DNA of 64,000 nt from Raffaelea ambrosiae (Eukaryota; Ascomycota; Sordariomycetes; Ophiostomatales; Ophiostomataceae), in the NCBI GenBank assembly GCA_002778195.1, contig PCDI01000013.1, forward strand, positions 248,001-312,000, written 5' to 3'. Of this stretch, positions 44,949 through 56,700 are shown in pieces (the first letter of the stretch is position 1; every line of letters begins with the position of its first letter). The position numbers were made by a program, and so were the translations under genes. The notes beneath the pieces are model-generated. The model was given only the letters and a program-made list of their open reading frames with translations. It ran no database searches and was not told where the DNA came from.

Positions 44949-46550
44949 TTACCTATGTCGAGCATGGATATGGCGAATTGTGGTGGGAGACAGCATAGTG
45001 AGATCAAACTGGCGACGGAACCGGGGTTGGTGCGAGTTCCAGCCCAAACTTTGTCGTCCTTTCATTTGGCCTATTGAGCGGGAACAGAAAGCAAACAAAA
45101 CAGAAAACAGACTCGGTGGTTAGTCCTCGAAAAAGTCCAGGTTTCCAAGTAAATCCAAAACAGAAAAAAACAAAGGAACGAGTTTCTTTCTTCCAGTTTT
45201 TCCCTTTCTCTAATGGGTAAGGAAACTGTGATTCAAGTGTAGAGCACGCCGAGAAGACAGAGGCGACCTCACACCGACCGAAGCATAAACAGAACGCGAC
45301 GAAGGGAGATTGGAAGGACGGGCGAACGAACCAAGGAACCAGTCCCAACGTCTATCCTCGCGGACAAGGGGGTCGTCTCCGGAATTGCGGCTCTCGCGTG
45401 CGATGCGGTCCGTACGGGCGCGCCGGGCGGCGACTTCGCCCACCAGGTAGGGGTCTTCCAGCGGGCGGGTCACATGGCCATTGCTGCTGCTGCTAGTCCC
45501 GTTGCCAGATGCCGCAAGCCGGCGGCGGGTGGCGGCGGCGGCCTCTTCCTGTTCCATGCGCTCGATGATGGCCAGGCGGCGCATCAGCCCACCAATCTCG
45601 GCAGCGGCAGATGCGTGTTCGGCAGCGGCCGCGCGGCGCAGAGCCACAGCGTGGTAGTGGCGGGAGGCAGGGTTGGAAGAGACGTTCGACCAGGTGGGGA
45701 TGCGGAACTGTGACAAGTTGGGCATGTCGTTGCGGCGCCCGTTGCCCATGGAGCTCGGGGCGGAAAAGACGGCGCCACCCATGGAGCCCGACCCTGCGGA
45801 GGCGGAGGCCGATGCTGTGCGCCGGGATGCGGCAGATGGGGAGGCGGTCGCGGCCGAGAGTGTTGGGGCGGACTGGTGGCGGCCGGTGCCACTGCCTGAC
45901 GGAGGAGCAGCATACGGCGGTAGAGAGGCGACAGCGGCGCTATGCGGGACGGTGTAGTGGGAGGATGGGGTCTCAGACGCTGTGACCGGGGGGTGCGCGC
46001 CGCGGCGGCTTGTTAGCGGAGAACACGGACAACGTGGTAGTACTTAATGCCGGGTAACTGAGGGGCGTAAAATTGGGGGGGGGGGGAGGCCAAAAATAAA
46101 AAATAAAAAGACGAAAAGGGAAACCAGAGAAGCGATGCGCGGGGCACTTTCATCCGCGTGGGCTGTCTCCAACACGACGGCGACGATCGGACGATAGCGC
46201 CAGGGTTGACAGCACGCCGTCAGCGGTAACCGGCGAACGGTGAACGGCAGCGCGGGCGTATGTGCAAGCGCAGACGCAGGAGCAGAGAGACATGCGGACG
46301 CTGCAAACGCAGGAGAACAAGACCCAGAAAATAGACTAACACAGGGCACGGGACGCAAGGCACATGGCACGCGAGGCACACAAGCACGCAAAGAAAGCAC
46401 ACGAGGCAAGCAAGGCACAAAGAAGCAAGATCGGGAAGAAAACCCACAGTATGAAGGCGCCGCGGAGCGAATAGACGCCGTCTCAAAGTCCTCCGGGCTC
46501 AGCGACTCTACGAGATCGCGGGACCGGCGAGAATACATAGTCTCGGGCAT
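44949..46550 (-). CDS. fungal protein of unknown function (SPEDFETASIRSAAPSY type)
   Basis: Three exons (46550-46448, 45979-45332, 45070-44949) join in frame to 290 residues. No enzymatic domain is visible. Order: an N-terminal block MPETMYSRRSRDLVESLSPE with ETASIRSAAPSYSSETPSSHY across the first splice, a low-complexity P/S/A/G region, FRIPTWSNVSSNPASRHYHAVALRR, a helical A/E/R-rich segment with coiled-coil character (MRRLAIIERMEQEEA), RPLEDPYLVGEVAARRARTDR, and EDRRWDWFLGQMKGR completed by exon 3. The Ser/Tyr-rich N-terminus and the RRWDWFL block look conserved among filamentous ascomycetes as far as I recall. The second donor is GTTCGT. Exon 3 is supported by GCTCAATAG and by the continuity of the WDWFL(G)QM motif. 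Function unknown. Confidence 0.7.
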
Positions 46551-49500
46551 GTTGGTTTGCTGGTGACGCTTGCGCGGGTTGGATCTGGGTCTAGTTGCTG
46601 GGTACAGGCGCATGCGTATATGCACAAGCTCAGAGACAACACAGAAGCGCAAGACAGATAGAGGATCTGATAGTGGCCAGAGTCAGGTGCCGAGGAGCAG
46701 TAGAAGAAAATGGCGGGATATGAAAACAGGAGGTGGGAGAATGTCTCTGTCCTAGAAGACTGGGTGGAAACGCAAGAACGAGATAACGGAGGGGACCGCG
46801 CACAGGCACTTATATTCGAGTGGACGAGAGAAAGGAGCGAAGAGAGTGGGAGAGAGTCCAAGAGAGCGAAAGAGACGTTGCAAGAAAAAAAAAAGGAAAA
46901 AGAAAAAAAGGAAAAGGAAAAGAGAACAGAGCAGGACAAGAGGGACAAGACAAGAGAAAAGCAAGAATAATAGGGGTGCCGAGAGGACAGATGGTGGGCT
47001 GGGATATCGACTATTGTTATTGGTGGTGGGTTTGGGCTGTGACCTGCTGCGACTGGCTGCGACTGGCTGCGACTGGCTGCGACTGGCTGCAACTTGGATG
47101 TTCCTCGTCGGCTTTCCTCCTTCTCTGTGCCTCTCTAGCGTGGTTCTGGCGTGCTGCAGTCCCAGACGGACGGGGGGGCTGCTCGAGTTGAGAGCTGCCT
47201 TCTTTGTCCGGGGCTGATGGCACACCCTTTGCAATTTGTGATGGTTGTGCGGGTTCGTGTGTCTGTCTGGGGCTTTGTGTGTTTGTGCGTGCTGTTCGGC
47301 AGGATGGTTGCGCCAAGTCAAAGCAAGACTGCGGGTGTCGTCATGCGACCAAGAAGGGAGCTGCTGATGCCTGTCTTGGTATGCAGGTCTTGGGTGTCCC
47401 TTGAGTGTTTGTCTGGGCAGAGAGGGGTTGGCGGGGTGGTCTTGTGTGCTTGTGGACTCGCAAGTGTCGTTGCGTGTCTGTGGAAGTTGCGTGTTGTGCA
47501 AGCGATGTCTCTGTCGGGAGGCCTGTTGACAGAAACAGTGACCCAACGGCAGGAATAGTGATAGAAATAGTGACAGAAATAGAGAAATAGTGGCGAAGAT
47601 GGTGTGAATGCAGGTTCAGACTGTGCCAGGCCGGCGACAACACGTGAGGTTCTGCGAGCAAAGGGAGGTCCCAGGAAGACTACCAAGGAGCGAGGGAGCA
47701 AAAGAAAGGGCAACCCGGGGACTGGTCGACACTGTTTTGCAGGCGAACTTTGGGAGGAGGCAGGCGATGCTGGGCCGAGTAGGGTGGCAGGGCGCGACCC
47801 AAAGGGAGGGGTGTGGGAGGGATGGCTGCAGCTAGCCTAAGCACTGGCGGCGAATTAGCTGCATGCTGTCGACAGGAACGAGGAGGCCAGAGACAAGGGA
47901 AAGCGAGACAGACCAGGAAGACACCGAGACGGGTCGGTTTTGGCTATCCGTCTGGGTGGTTGTGGCCGAGCAAGCGCAGACAAAAGAGGGAGTGGTCAGT
48001 GGTTAGTGGGGCGTGGTAGCGGTGGAAGAGGGTAGTTCGCGGGCGACGGTGGCTAGTCGAGCGGATGGGAGGGGGGTGTGCGCGAGGATGGATGTCAGTC
48101 GGTGGTCTGTGAGGGTTGCCAGCGGATGTGCGTGGTGGTGTCGTGCGTGGTTGTGCGTGGTTGCGCGTGGCGGGAGGGTGCAGACGGATGTGAGCGATTG
48201 CAGAGAGAGAGAGGGTGTTCGAGACCGGAAGATTTCACGAGGAGGCTGGGTTTGGCGATGTTGTGGGAATATGGACTGTCCGTTGAGATTTGGTGATTTT
48301 TTTTTTTGTTTCCTTTTGTATTTGCTTTTGGGGGCTGTTATTTCTCTTTCTTTTTTTTTTTTTTCCTTATTCCCGTTTTTTTCTTGCCTTTGGCGGGATC
48401 AATCGACAGACACGCTGCTTTGCACGAGGCCGACGGCGTGGCCAGCTATCGACGCTGGAGGGTTGTCGATGTGGACCGCGTGGGATGCACGGCTGTAGTT
48501 GTGCTGGCGCGGACGTCCCGAACAGGAAGATGTGGTGAGAATGGGGAGAAACCGGCACGCAAAGATGCAGATGTGGATGCCCGTTGTGGATGCGCTTCTC
48601 CGCTTGGGAACAAAAAGGTCGGCCACCACTAGTGCCGTAGTCGGGGGGCCAGCCTGGATGAGCGTCATCGAGCCCAAACCAAGGCAGGCGCGGCGTGCCA
48701 AGCGCTGCTAAATGCGGCAGGTACGACTTGCCACACGAAGCAGCCAGGCGATGGCAGGCAGGGCCGACGGTGATGGCGGGCAAGCAGGACACCCCATGTC
48801 ACGAATAAGGAGCATGATCACGGGGAAGACGTCACACGCAGACAAAGACACGGCCTGTTTGGGAAAGAGCGGCGATACAACGTGCCTTCCGTCTGGGCAC
48901 AAGGGAGATAACAGCCAGGGAAGATAAGCCGAAATAAGCAGAAACGGACGAGAAGCAGGAACAACGACAAAAAAAAAACCCAAGAGACGACAGCCAACGA
49001 GACAACACACACACAAACAACCGCACTCTCACACACACGCGCACACCCCCCAAACACTCTTTAGTTAAACCAAAGACATCCGGGAATATTCACAGACGGT
49101 AGTGCAGTTCCCACGCACCACCCACAGCCGCGGGCTTGCAGTTTTGGCCAGCCCAGACTAACATTGCAAAAGGCAACCCTCCACTCTGCGAGATGGCGAA
49201 GGGAGAACCAGACTTCCCTCCTCCGCCCCTCCTCGCGTCCCCTCTCGTGTCCTCTCACCCCTCCATGATTACTCCATCGGGTGTGTTGCTGCTCTTCGGG
49301 CCTGTTTGTTGGACGGCGTTTGCTCCACTCCTCGGGGAGACAACCAAGAGGAGAAATCCTACACAGCCACGACGGACGACAACAGGAACCCGACCAGCGT
49401 GAGTGGTTGCGATGCTAGCGTTCGTTGACGGGTTTTACGGTTCTTATGGTTCTTACACGGTCCTGGCGGCCCTGGCGGCCCTGGCGGGTTTGGCTGGCTC

Positions 49501-50288
49501 TTGGCCTCTGGGGTGGTTCTTGGCATCTCTCGATTCTTGGGAGATCCTCGTTGTCGTGATGTCAACTGCCGGGTTCTTTTCCTGGGGTATTTCTCGGGGG
49601 CTCTCCTGGGCCTCCTCATGATTCTTAGCTGGTCCTTTCTGTGTTCTGATTGTGCTCTTTTCTTTCGTTCTTTGTTTGCTTCCCTTGCTTTCCTCTTCCT
49701 TTGATTTTCTTCTTTGATTTTCTTTTCTAGTTTGGTTTGGTCGCTTCTTTTCCGCCATTGCCGTCTTATCCGTTTCCGTGACAAGCCCGGCTTATTCCAT
49801 GCCAGCCACCCACCTTGGGGCTTTGACCCCTTCCTTCGATCTGCAGTGTCAACCTCGCAGCAAATACTATGTAGTTCCTGCTTTCTCCCCTTGTCTAGCG
49901 GCTCTTATGGAAGCGCGGGAGAACCATTGCTGGTGGCGTTTTCGGCAAGGATTCGCTCGGCTGATCGGCCGCCTGGGCCTCCAGCGTGTGCTCCTTGTCT
50001 TGCAAGACAAAAAGCGTATTATTTTCTATTCAATTTTGAAACGGGTTTAATGTGCTTGCAAGTGTGTGCGCGCTTTTACATCATTGTCAACAAGAGATAC
50101 TTACTGACGGCATGGGAACAACAAGCCAGGTAGTACCAGGCGCTCTGATAAAACGAAACCAGAAAAAAAAACAAGAACAAAAACAAAACCACAAAAAACA
50201 AAAAAAAAAACAAAAAAAAACAGTCATGCTGTGAACTCTTCAGCGACCCGAGACAAAAAAAACAGTCGGGCACTAGCTACTCCATGGC
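46551..50288. other. gene-poor 3.7-kb stretch
   Basis: Upstream of the minus-strand unknown gene. It contains a 10-bp tandem repeat, long A/G-rich and T-rich runs (46880-46970, 48297-48380, 50155-50222), and frames that are low-complexity (W/G/R or K/E/R). No gene or RNA recognised. Confidence 0.5.
47045..47092. repeat. 10-bp tandem repeat
   Basis: GACTGGCTGC is repeated four times perfectly (47051-47090), with partial copies at both edges. Confidence 0.95.
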
Positions 50289-50289
50289 G

Positions 50290-51530
50290 TGAGACTGAGT
50301 CAGGTAGTCAATTCCCCATCCGGCGAGCCAAAGACCTCTTTTCAACTGGGATCTAGCGGGTCCATGAACAGCATGCTGGTAAACAGGTTGGCGTCTGTCC
50401 CGGGCGTCTCATCCGACGCCACCGCCGCGCTGGGCCATCTCGAGGGCACCGCGAGCAAGCCAGCTCTCGTGGTGCGTCGCGGCGGTCAATGGCAACCCTG
50501 TCATGTTGGAGTACATGGCGGCCATTGTGTGCGCCGCCACCATGCACAGATTCAGCTGGTCTTCAGCCGTAGGCCCGCGTACGGCACGCATCGGCATGGC
50601 ACCAAAGAGAGCGGTCGAATAGGCAAAAAAAGACACCGTGTGTCAGCTTCTGGCGCTGTCGCCCCCTAGTAGGAAGAGAACTGATCCGGCTCACTAGAAG
50701 AGAGGGCGCTGCTGGGGCGACTTGTGGTTCATGATGAGCTCCGGAATGTGTGTCATGGTGCCCGCAGCCGGGAACACGACCGTCCAGGACTCGGCATCGT
50801 TCGCGACGGCGGTGCCCTGGTGACCGGGCTTGCATTGGGGACGGCGAATGAGAAGAAGCGTATTGCTGAACAATCGGTTGTTGTGCGAGGACGTTCAAAG
50901 AGCAAGAAGATTGCCACCGTTCGCCACCAAGCCTCGCCTGTACATCTCGAGACTAGGAAACGGATTAACATCCCTCTTTCCTCGCTCGCTTCGCCCACCC
51001 GATTGTTTCGTTTTCTTCCTCGCTCGCTTCGCTCACTCGATTGCTTCTTCTTCTCTTTTCTCGTTTCTCTTTCCTCGCGCCTCGCTCACTTGATCGTCTC
51101 TTCTCTTCTTTTCGTCCTTCCACTGCACCATGTACGACAGGTGCCAGGCCTCGCCAAAGTACGTCATGCGTTCGCTGTCCGGCACCAGCAAGATGTCCGT
51201 CGAGATGATCTTTCTCCACTGATCTGCCACCGCCGCTGCTGGACCGCTGGCTGTTTCACTGCCGTTGCCAGTAGTACTCCCCTCTGGCGGAGGCCTCGGA
51301 CCTGGACTACCTGAACCCTGATCCATCCATTGGCATTCAGCTCCAGAAACTCAGAACCCTTGTGCTCCTCTGCTTGTCTTGTCAGCTTGAGAGCCCGATA
51401 AAAGCTCGAGGCTTTAACATGCTCAGGGCGCACATAGCCCATACAAACAGGGCTACCATCGGAGCCGAAACCAGGCCAAATCGCCCTTTGGCGTTGGTCG
51501 GGGACGAGCTACCCAGCCCCAGGAAAGAGA
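50290..51530 (-). pseudogene. decayed or fragmented membrane-protein gene, family unknown
   Basis: Several minus-strand segments have protein-like composition but sit in different frames separated by stops. Around 51520-51390 is a hydrophobic helix (GLVSAPMVALFVWAMCALSM). At 51326-51120 the frame reads ISTDILLVPDSERMTYFGEA and onward to WHLSYMV. At 50818-50694 it reads NDAESWTVVFPAAGTMTHIP and meets a TAG. At 50636-50409 it reads AMPMRAVRGPTAEDQLNLCM and onward. Some gaps could be introns (a TC-rich stretch near 50980-51120 lies between two segments), but I could not build a continuous model, so a pseudogene is more likely than a multi-exon gene. No family recognised. Confidence 0.35.
50977..51090. 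repeat. degenerate tandem repeat, TCCTCGCTCGCTTCGC units
   Basis: Three diverged copies, 30-55 bp apart, share TCCTCGC-CGCTTCGC followed by C-AC-CGATTG or a close variant and then a T/C-rich filler. They lie within the decayed minus-strand gene. Confidence 0.7.
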
Positions 51531-52589
51531 ATCGGGGTTTCACCAAACAACACCAATACCGGCCTATACCCCCGGGGGATGCGCGTGTTGAAGACTCGCA
51601 GACATATTCACTCGACTACCCGTACTTATATAAACTCGCATCATACTTATAAACGACAAATGTTGTCATTCAAACTCCCTGTTTCTTAAAAGATCAACTG
51701 GGTAACGATGTAAAGGAAAAAAAGGTAAGCCAGTATATAGTTACAACAAAAACGGGGTTCCCGCAACAATCCTTCCAATTTAGTCTCGCATTGCACCCCA
51801 GCTCTTACGCTGCCGTTCTTCCAAAGCGGCTGCCCCGTAGGGCGTGCCTGGCGAGGGCGAGCGAGTAGCTGACGAACTGGCATGGGGGAAATGCGCGAGG
51901 CAACGCTCCCTCCCGCTCGACCGTTTCGCTCAGCCGCAGGAAGTCGTCCCATGTGGACGGCGGCTGCCACAGCAAGTCGCACGACATCCCGAACATATAG
52001 AGTAAACGTGCGGGAAATGACAGTATCAACAATCTCTACCGCAGTACCCTCTGCAGGCGGGTTTGGCCAATTTGATGCTACCTCGACTTACTTATTGGGA
52101 ATCACAGCAATATTTATAACTTTTCTATACCTCGTACGATATTCGTATCCTTCCTGGGCGTCTTGTATAATACTATGAGTAGCAAGGAATTGCGTCTTCG
52201 AGGCATTGGAGAGCAATGAATCAGGTATTTATCTTCTCTCGGGTCTCCTGCGTATCCAGGAGAGCCACCCTGTCTACCAGCCGTGCACGCACATCGCCTG
52301 TGCTGTCCTCGCTACTCAGCTCGGGCGTCATCTACCATGCACTTTGAGAGATTCTATAGCGTGCCAATACGAGGAATCCCACAACCTTGGTCTTGTGGTG
52401 GTTCACCAGGCGGAACACAAGGGCTGGTGCAGAATGGGCCAAGGAACACCACGGCTAGGGCGAGCGTGATCAGAAGAGGCCGATGGTACATCGGGCTGTA
52501 CGGCCAGGAAGAGCTGGCTGCCTAACGCCCCCCCCCCCCTTCCCTTTATAAGATCTCACCATGAAGAACAATGTTAGACGCAGCCTTGT
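51531..52589. other. AT-rich gap between two relics
   Basis: Markedly AT-rich at 51590-51760 and 52070-52230. A 75-codon minus frame (52032-51805) has a moderately protein-like composition but no ATG and no family match. No confident gene. Confidence 0.45.
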
Positions 52590-53235
52590 GTGGCAGTGCA
52601 ATACACAATCCGTGCCGTCAGCGCAGGCTGCTCCCACAAGCGGGCTTCGGACAGCGTCGACGAAGACGGCGACCAAGACGAGCCACAGAAGAAGAGCAGG
52701 AGGGCCGACATGGCCGGCCAGCTGGCGATCCAGACCACAAAGAAGGACAGCCGTGGGGAACGGGGAATGGTTGCCGGCCTCGGCTCCCTGCCGCCGTCCG
52801 TGGTGACAGCCGGTTCCGTGGCCACCCGCACCCTGGCTTCGGGAGAGGACAACGCGATGACGCTGCACGGCCGTGCCCAGGGGCGGGAGGTGATTCTGGT
52901 GAGCAAGGAGGAAGAGAGCCTGCGCGTGGTGCCCCTGATCGCCTTCCCCCACCGGCTGTCCATGCGGTCCGCGTCGCCGGCCGTGTCGTTTGGTGGTGGC
53001 CGGTGAGTGCAACATGGCTTTCGGTGCGCAGCCGTCCGTGGTGTACGCAAGCGACAAGACCGCGGCCGCCAGCGATCTGCCGCTCGTGATCCGCAAGGAT
53101 CTCCGGGCCCTGAGCGTTGGCCACAGCCCGTCCCGCATGCAGGGCATCGATGCATCGGCCTCTCCCAGGGCTTTCCGGACCCTCTGCCAAACGCCCAACG
53201 ACAAGTCGACGTCCCCCCCTAGCACAGCCCCATAG
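52590..53235 (+). pseudogene. coding relic with strong codon bias, frameshifted
   Basis: From 52590 to 53006 one plus frame shows the C/G-ending codon pattern typical of genes in this window and reads a charged, soluble sequence (for example DEDGDQDEPQKKSRR, then GREVILVSKEEESLRVVPLI), ending in TGA. The bias continues in the next frame from about 53007 (PSVVYASDKTAAASDLPLVI) to a TAG at 53235. A splice across the junction would need an intron of 30-40 nt, shorter than any other here, so a single-base frameshift is likelier. No start ATG in frame and no family recognised. Confidence 0.4.
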
Positions 53236-53785
53236 TGGGTATCCGGATGCTTGGATGGAGGGTCTGTTTCTCCGTCAAGGGGGGCGTTTTCACCGAGTAT
53301 GTTCAGCTCACGGCGTGGGGTTGTATCGGGGGTTGGTTTCTCTATTTCTAGTATGCAAGCTGGCTTTTGTAACCCCCATGACTGGCTTGACACGCTTTTG
53401 GGAGCTCGTCAGCCTTCCATACATGGAGTAGAAGACCAATTGCCAAGTCTGTTCTCCAGCAACGCAACGGCACGCGATCGGAATGCCGTTTGCAGTACGC
53501 ATTTCTGCTTTCACGGGGTTTCACCCCTGGTCTAGTCGAATTTGGATGTCGGAATACGATTGTTATAACTGCAACCAACCAGCAGGCAAATCCTCCCCTC
53601 CCCGCCTCCCTCCCGACAGTGGCTACCTCATTAAGACGACCCAAGCACGCGACACAACGCTCCATACAAGCGGCAGAAGATTGTCTTGCATTCTTGATTC
53701 TCGTCATTCCGTAAAGAACCACGCCTCCTTTGTCCATACCTGCCGGCGTGGATGATGTGGATGGGGACCCCCCCTTTCCCAAAGC
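53236..53785. other. convergent spacer before the GH55 gene 3' end
   Basis: 550 bp without a supported gene, probably the 3' UTR of the GH55 gene. Confidence 0.5.
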
Positions 53786-56700
53786 TTACTTTTTTCTGCA
53801 GAAGCCGACCATTTTCTGAATGACGGCGTCGTTTTTCTTGAAAACAGTCCCCATCTTGGCCACGTCTCCGTCCTTCATAGCACGACGCATATTCGCCATC
53901 TTGCCCATGTCCTCGGCCGTCCGGCCCAGGCTCCCGGTGCCGCCCACGCCCATGAGAAGACCCATGATGGCCAGGGGTGCACTTGCGGGGTCGGCATAGA
54001 CATCGTAGATGGTCAGCGCAGCGTTGCCGGCGGCGCCAATCAGGCTGATGATGCGGCCCAGGGTGGCCACGACGACGCCCATCTCCGCTGTAACCGCGTC
54101 GGCAAAGGGAATCACCAGGAAGATGATGCTGAGGATCAAGAGGATGAGATTCTTCTTGTGTTCTTCTTGCTCCTTGGTCCCGATCTCGACGACCTGGTTC
54201 ATGGACTCGACGGCCTGGACGGCCAAGCTCACGGGCATGACCAGGACCTGGATCACGTCGTTGGGGACGCCCAGATAGTCGCCGGCCTGCAGCTGCAATA
54301 TGTAGCCGGCAATGGTGACGAGCGTCTTGTTGAAGCCGTCGCCCGCCTTCTCGATGACGGTCTTGGGGTTGTCGACATTGTAGTTGTCGGCCGGGAGGGG
54401 GTAGCCCTCGTACGTGAACTGGTAGTGGCCACAGCCCTGGACCGTCGCACATTTGACCTTGTTCACTTTTTCGCCAAACTTGACCCAGTCGGGCATGATG
54501 CCAAAGGTCGACTGCAGCTCCTTGAAGAACCCGTCGTGGTCGTCGAGCGTGAACCAGATGGTGTACTTGGTGTAGATCGTTCGGCTGAGCCAATCGCCCA
54601 ACGGGCACTTGGACGTCGCCTCGGAGATGTTTTTCCCGTTCGTCTCAAATGTGCACGTAAAGTACTTGTTGCCCGCACCTGTCTGGCGATCCATGAAGGC
54701 ATCCAGTTGCAGCGGTGTCTGGTCTTTGATGTACTTGACATAGGCGTCGAACTTGTTGTCGTACTTTCCATCGGCAATGAGATCCGTGTAGCTGGGTTGT
54801 CTCAGTTGCAGGCACGACGTGAAGGAGGAGAGAAGAAGGACGAAAGGGAAAAAAAAAGGGAAAAAAAGGGGGAACAAAAAAAAAAAGAAAACCCACTTGG
54901 CCAAGGCATCAGACAGCATGCGGTACAGTATCGGCAGAGCATACAGGGCGACACAGTTTTCCGGTATCGTGTCGATGGCGTTGTTCAGGTCGTCCAACGT
55001 CGCCCACTTGTCGTCCGTGCCGCACGGCTCAATGTCCGGCTCCGGGGCCACGATTTGCTCGCCGCCCATTTCCACGGCGTCGTACACGGTGACTTGGGAC
55101 CACTGCCAACGAGACACGCAAGGTTAGCAGAGACAGTCAGCACAGGCAGCCCAACAACCACGCAGAGCTTGTATGCATGGGAAGAACGCACATTGGGGGT
55201 CTCGGTCACGGCGAGGATGTCCGAGGCATAAATGCTGCCGTCGTCGTCGTACACCGAGACGTTGGCCCCGATGGTGACCAGCTGCTGCACGCGCACGCGG
55301 TGGAAGTTGGAGCTCAGGTAGACCGCCGCCCGCTGGCACGAATGCCTGGCGACTGGGACGAACGACCCATGTTAGTAGAGAACAAGGCGCCGGGGCCTGT
55401 CGGATGAGAGCGGGAACGCGTGCAACGTACTGCAGTCCTGTTTGAAATCATTGTAGAAGGAGTACACGCCTGCCGAAGCAATGTAAATGTCCTGCGACAG
55501 CTGGACCATGAGACCCCAGGCGGCATCGCAGCCGTACAGGTTGACGGTGCTGTTGATCTCGCAGTTGTAGTAGGAGGGGTCGCTGTCGAAGACGTCGAGG
55601 CTGTCGCCAAAGGGGCTGGGCGGCTCGGGCGAGGGCTGGAAGTAGGGCGGCTCCGTCTGCAGCATCCCGGCAAAGACGCTGGCTGCGTAGAAGATGTTGT
55701 ACTGGTACATGACGGCATGCTCCGAGGCCGTGCCGTAGAGCCACGTCGGTCTTTGGCTCTCCACAAGCAAGCCGCGCGCCGTGTAGATGGACACCATGGG
55801 CATGGGGTTGTCGCCGCTTTTCAGATCCGCGTCACTGCGGCGCGTTAGGACAGAACAACGCCCAAACAAAAAAAAAAAAACAAAAAAAAGGAGGCGACAA
55901 TCGAAGAGCGCCAAACATACTCGATCATGTGGTCGGCCGTCCAGAGCCACATGTTCTCAAAGTAGCCCGACGCCTCGCTGGTGATGTGCATGACGAGCGC
56001 GGCTGCCTGGCACTCGGCCTTGGGCTTGCTGGCCGGCGCAGGACACTCGGCGGGTGTCAGCTGCGTCCCCGTGGCGCCGCCGAGCCGGGCGTGGCAGTCC
56101 CACATGCCGGCCGCGCCTTGCTTGTCGGCCTGGATGTTCCACTCGACAAGAACGGCCCCTGGCGTGGGTCCCTTTGTGGTGAAGATGAGGTCCTGCATCT
56201 CGACAGATCCCGTGGCGTTTTGCTGGCCCACCCGGATCATGACATGGGGGTCCCTGAGCAGAGTTAGTACAGAAGAATGGAAGCGATGGAAATCCAGCGA
56301 TCCGACAAATTGGGCGACAGCAAGCAAGAAACAGTTAATAGGCAAAAGGCAAAATCAAACAGGCAAGCGTGTCACAGTGGAAACCAGAAACGTCGACCAC
56401 GTACGAAGCATTCGAAAACTTCTTCCCTGTCGCTGCAAACTGCGTCCACGCCTCGCCCACAATCCTCGCGCCCGGCGGGATCGTCACGGTGTCGGACAGC
56501 AGGTACACGCCGGCGTCGGCAAATAGGATCTTGCTGGCGCCGAACTTGTCCAGGGCGCCCTGCACGGCCGCCGTGTCGTCCGTCTTGCCGTCGCCCTTGG
56601 CCCCGAGATCCTTGAGATGCACAAAGTCGGTGTTGCTGCTGGTCGTGTACTGCGGCTTGGTCCGCTCAAAGTACGGGTTGCCGGCCAGGATGGCGTTGCT

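Noticed and set aside
52470..53393. 307-codon minus-strand open frame
   Set aside because: The opposite strand in this interval has the stronger codon bias (C/G at third positions), and the minus product has no recognisable feature.
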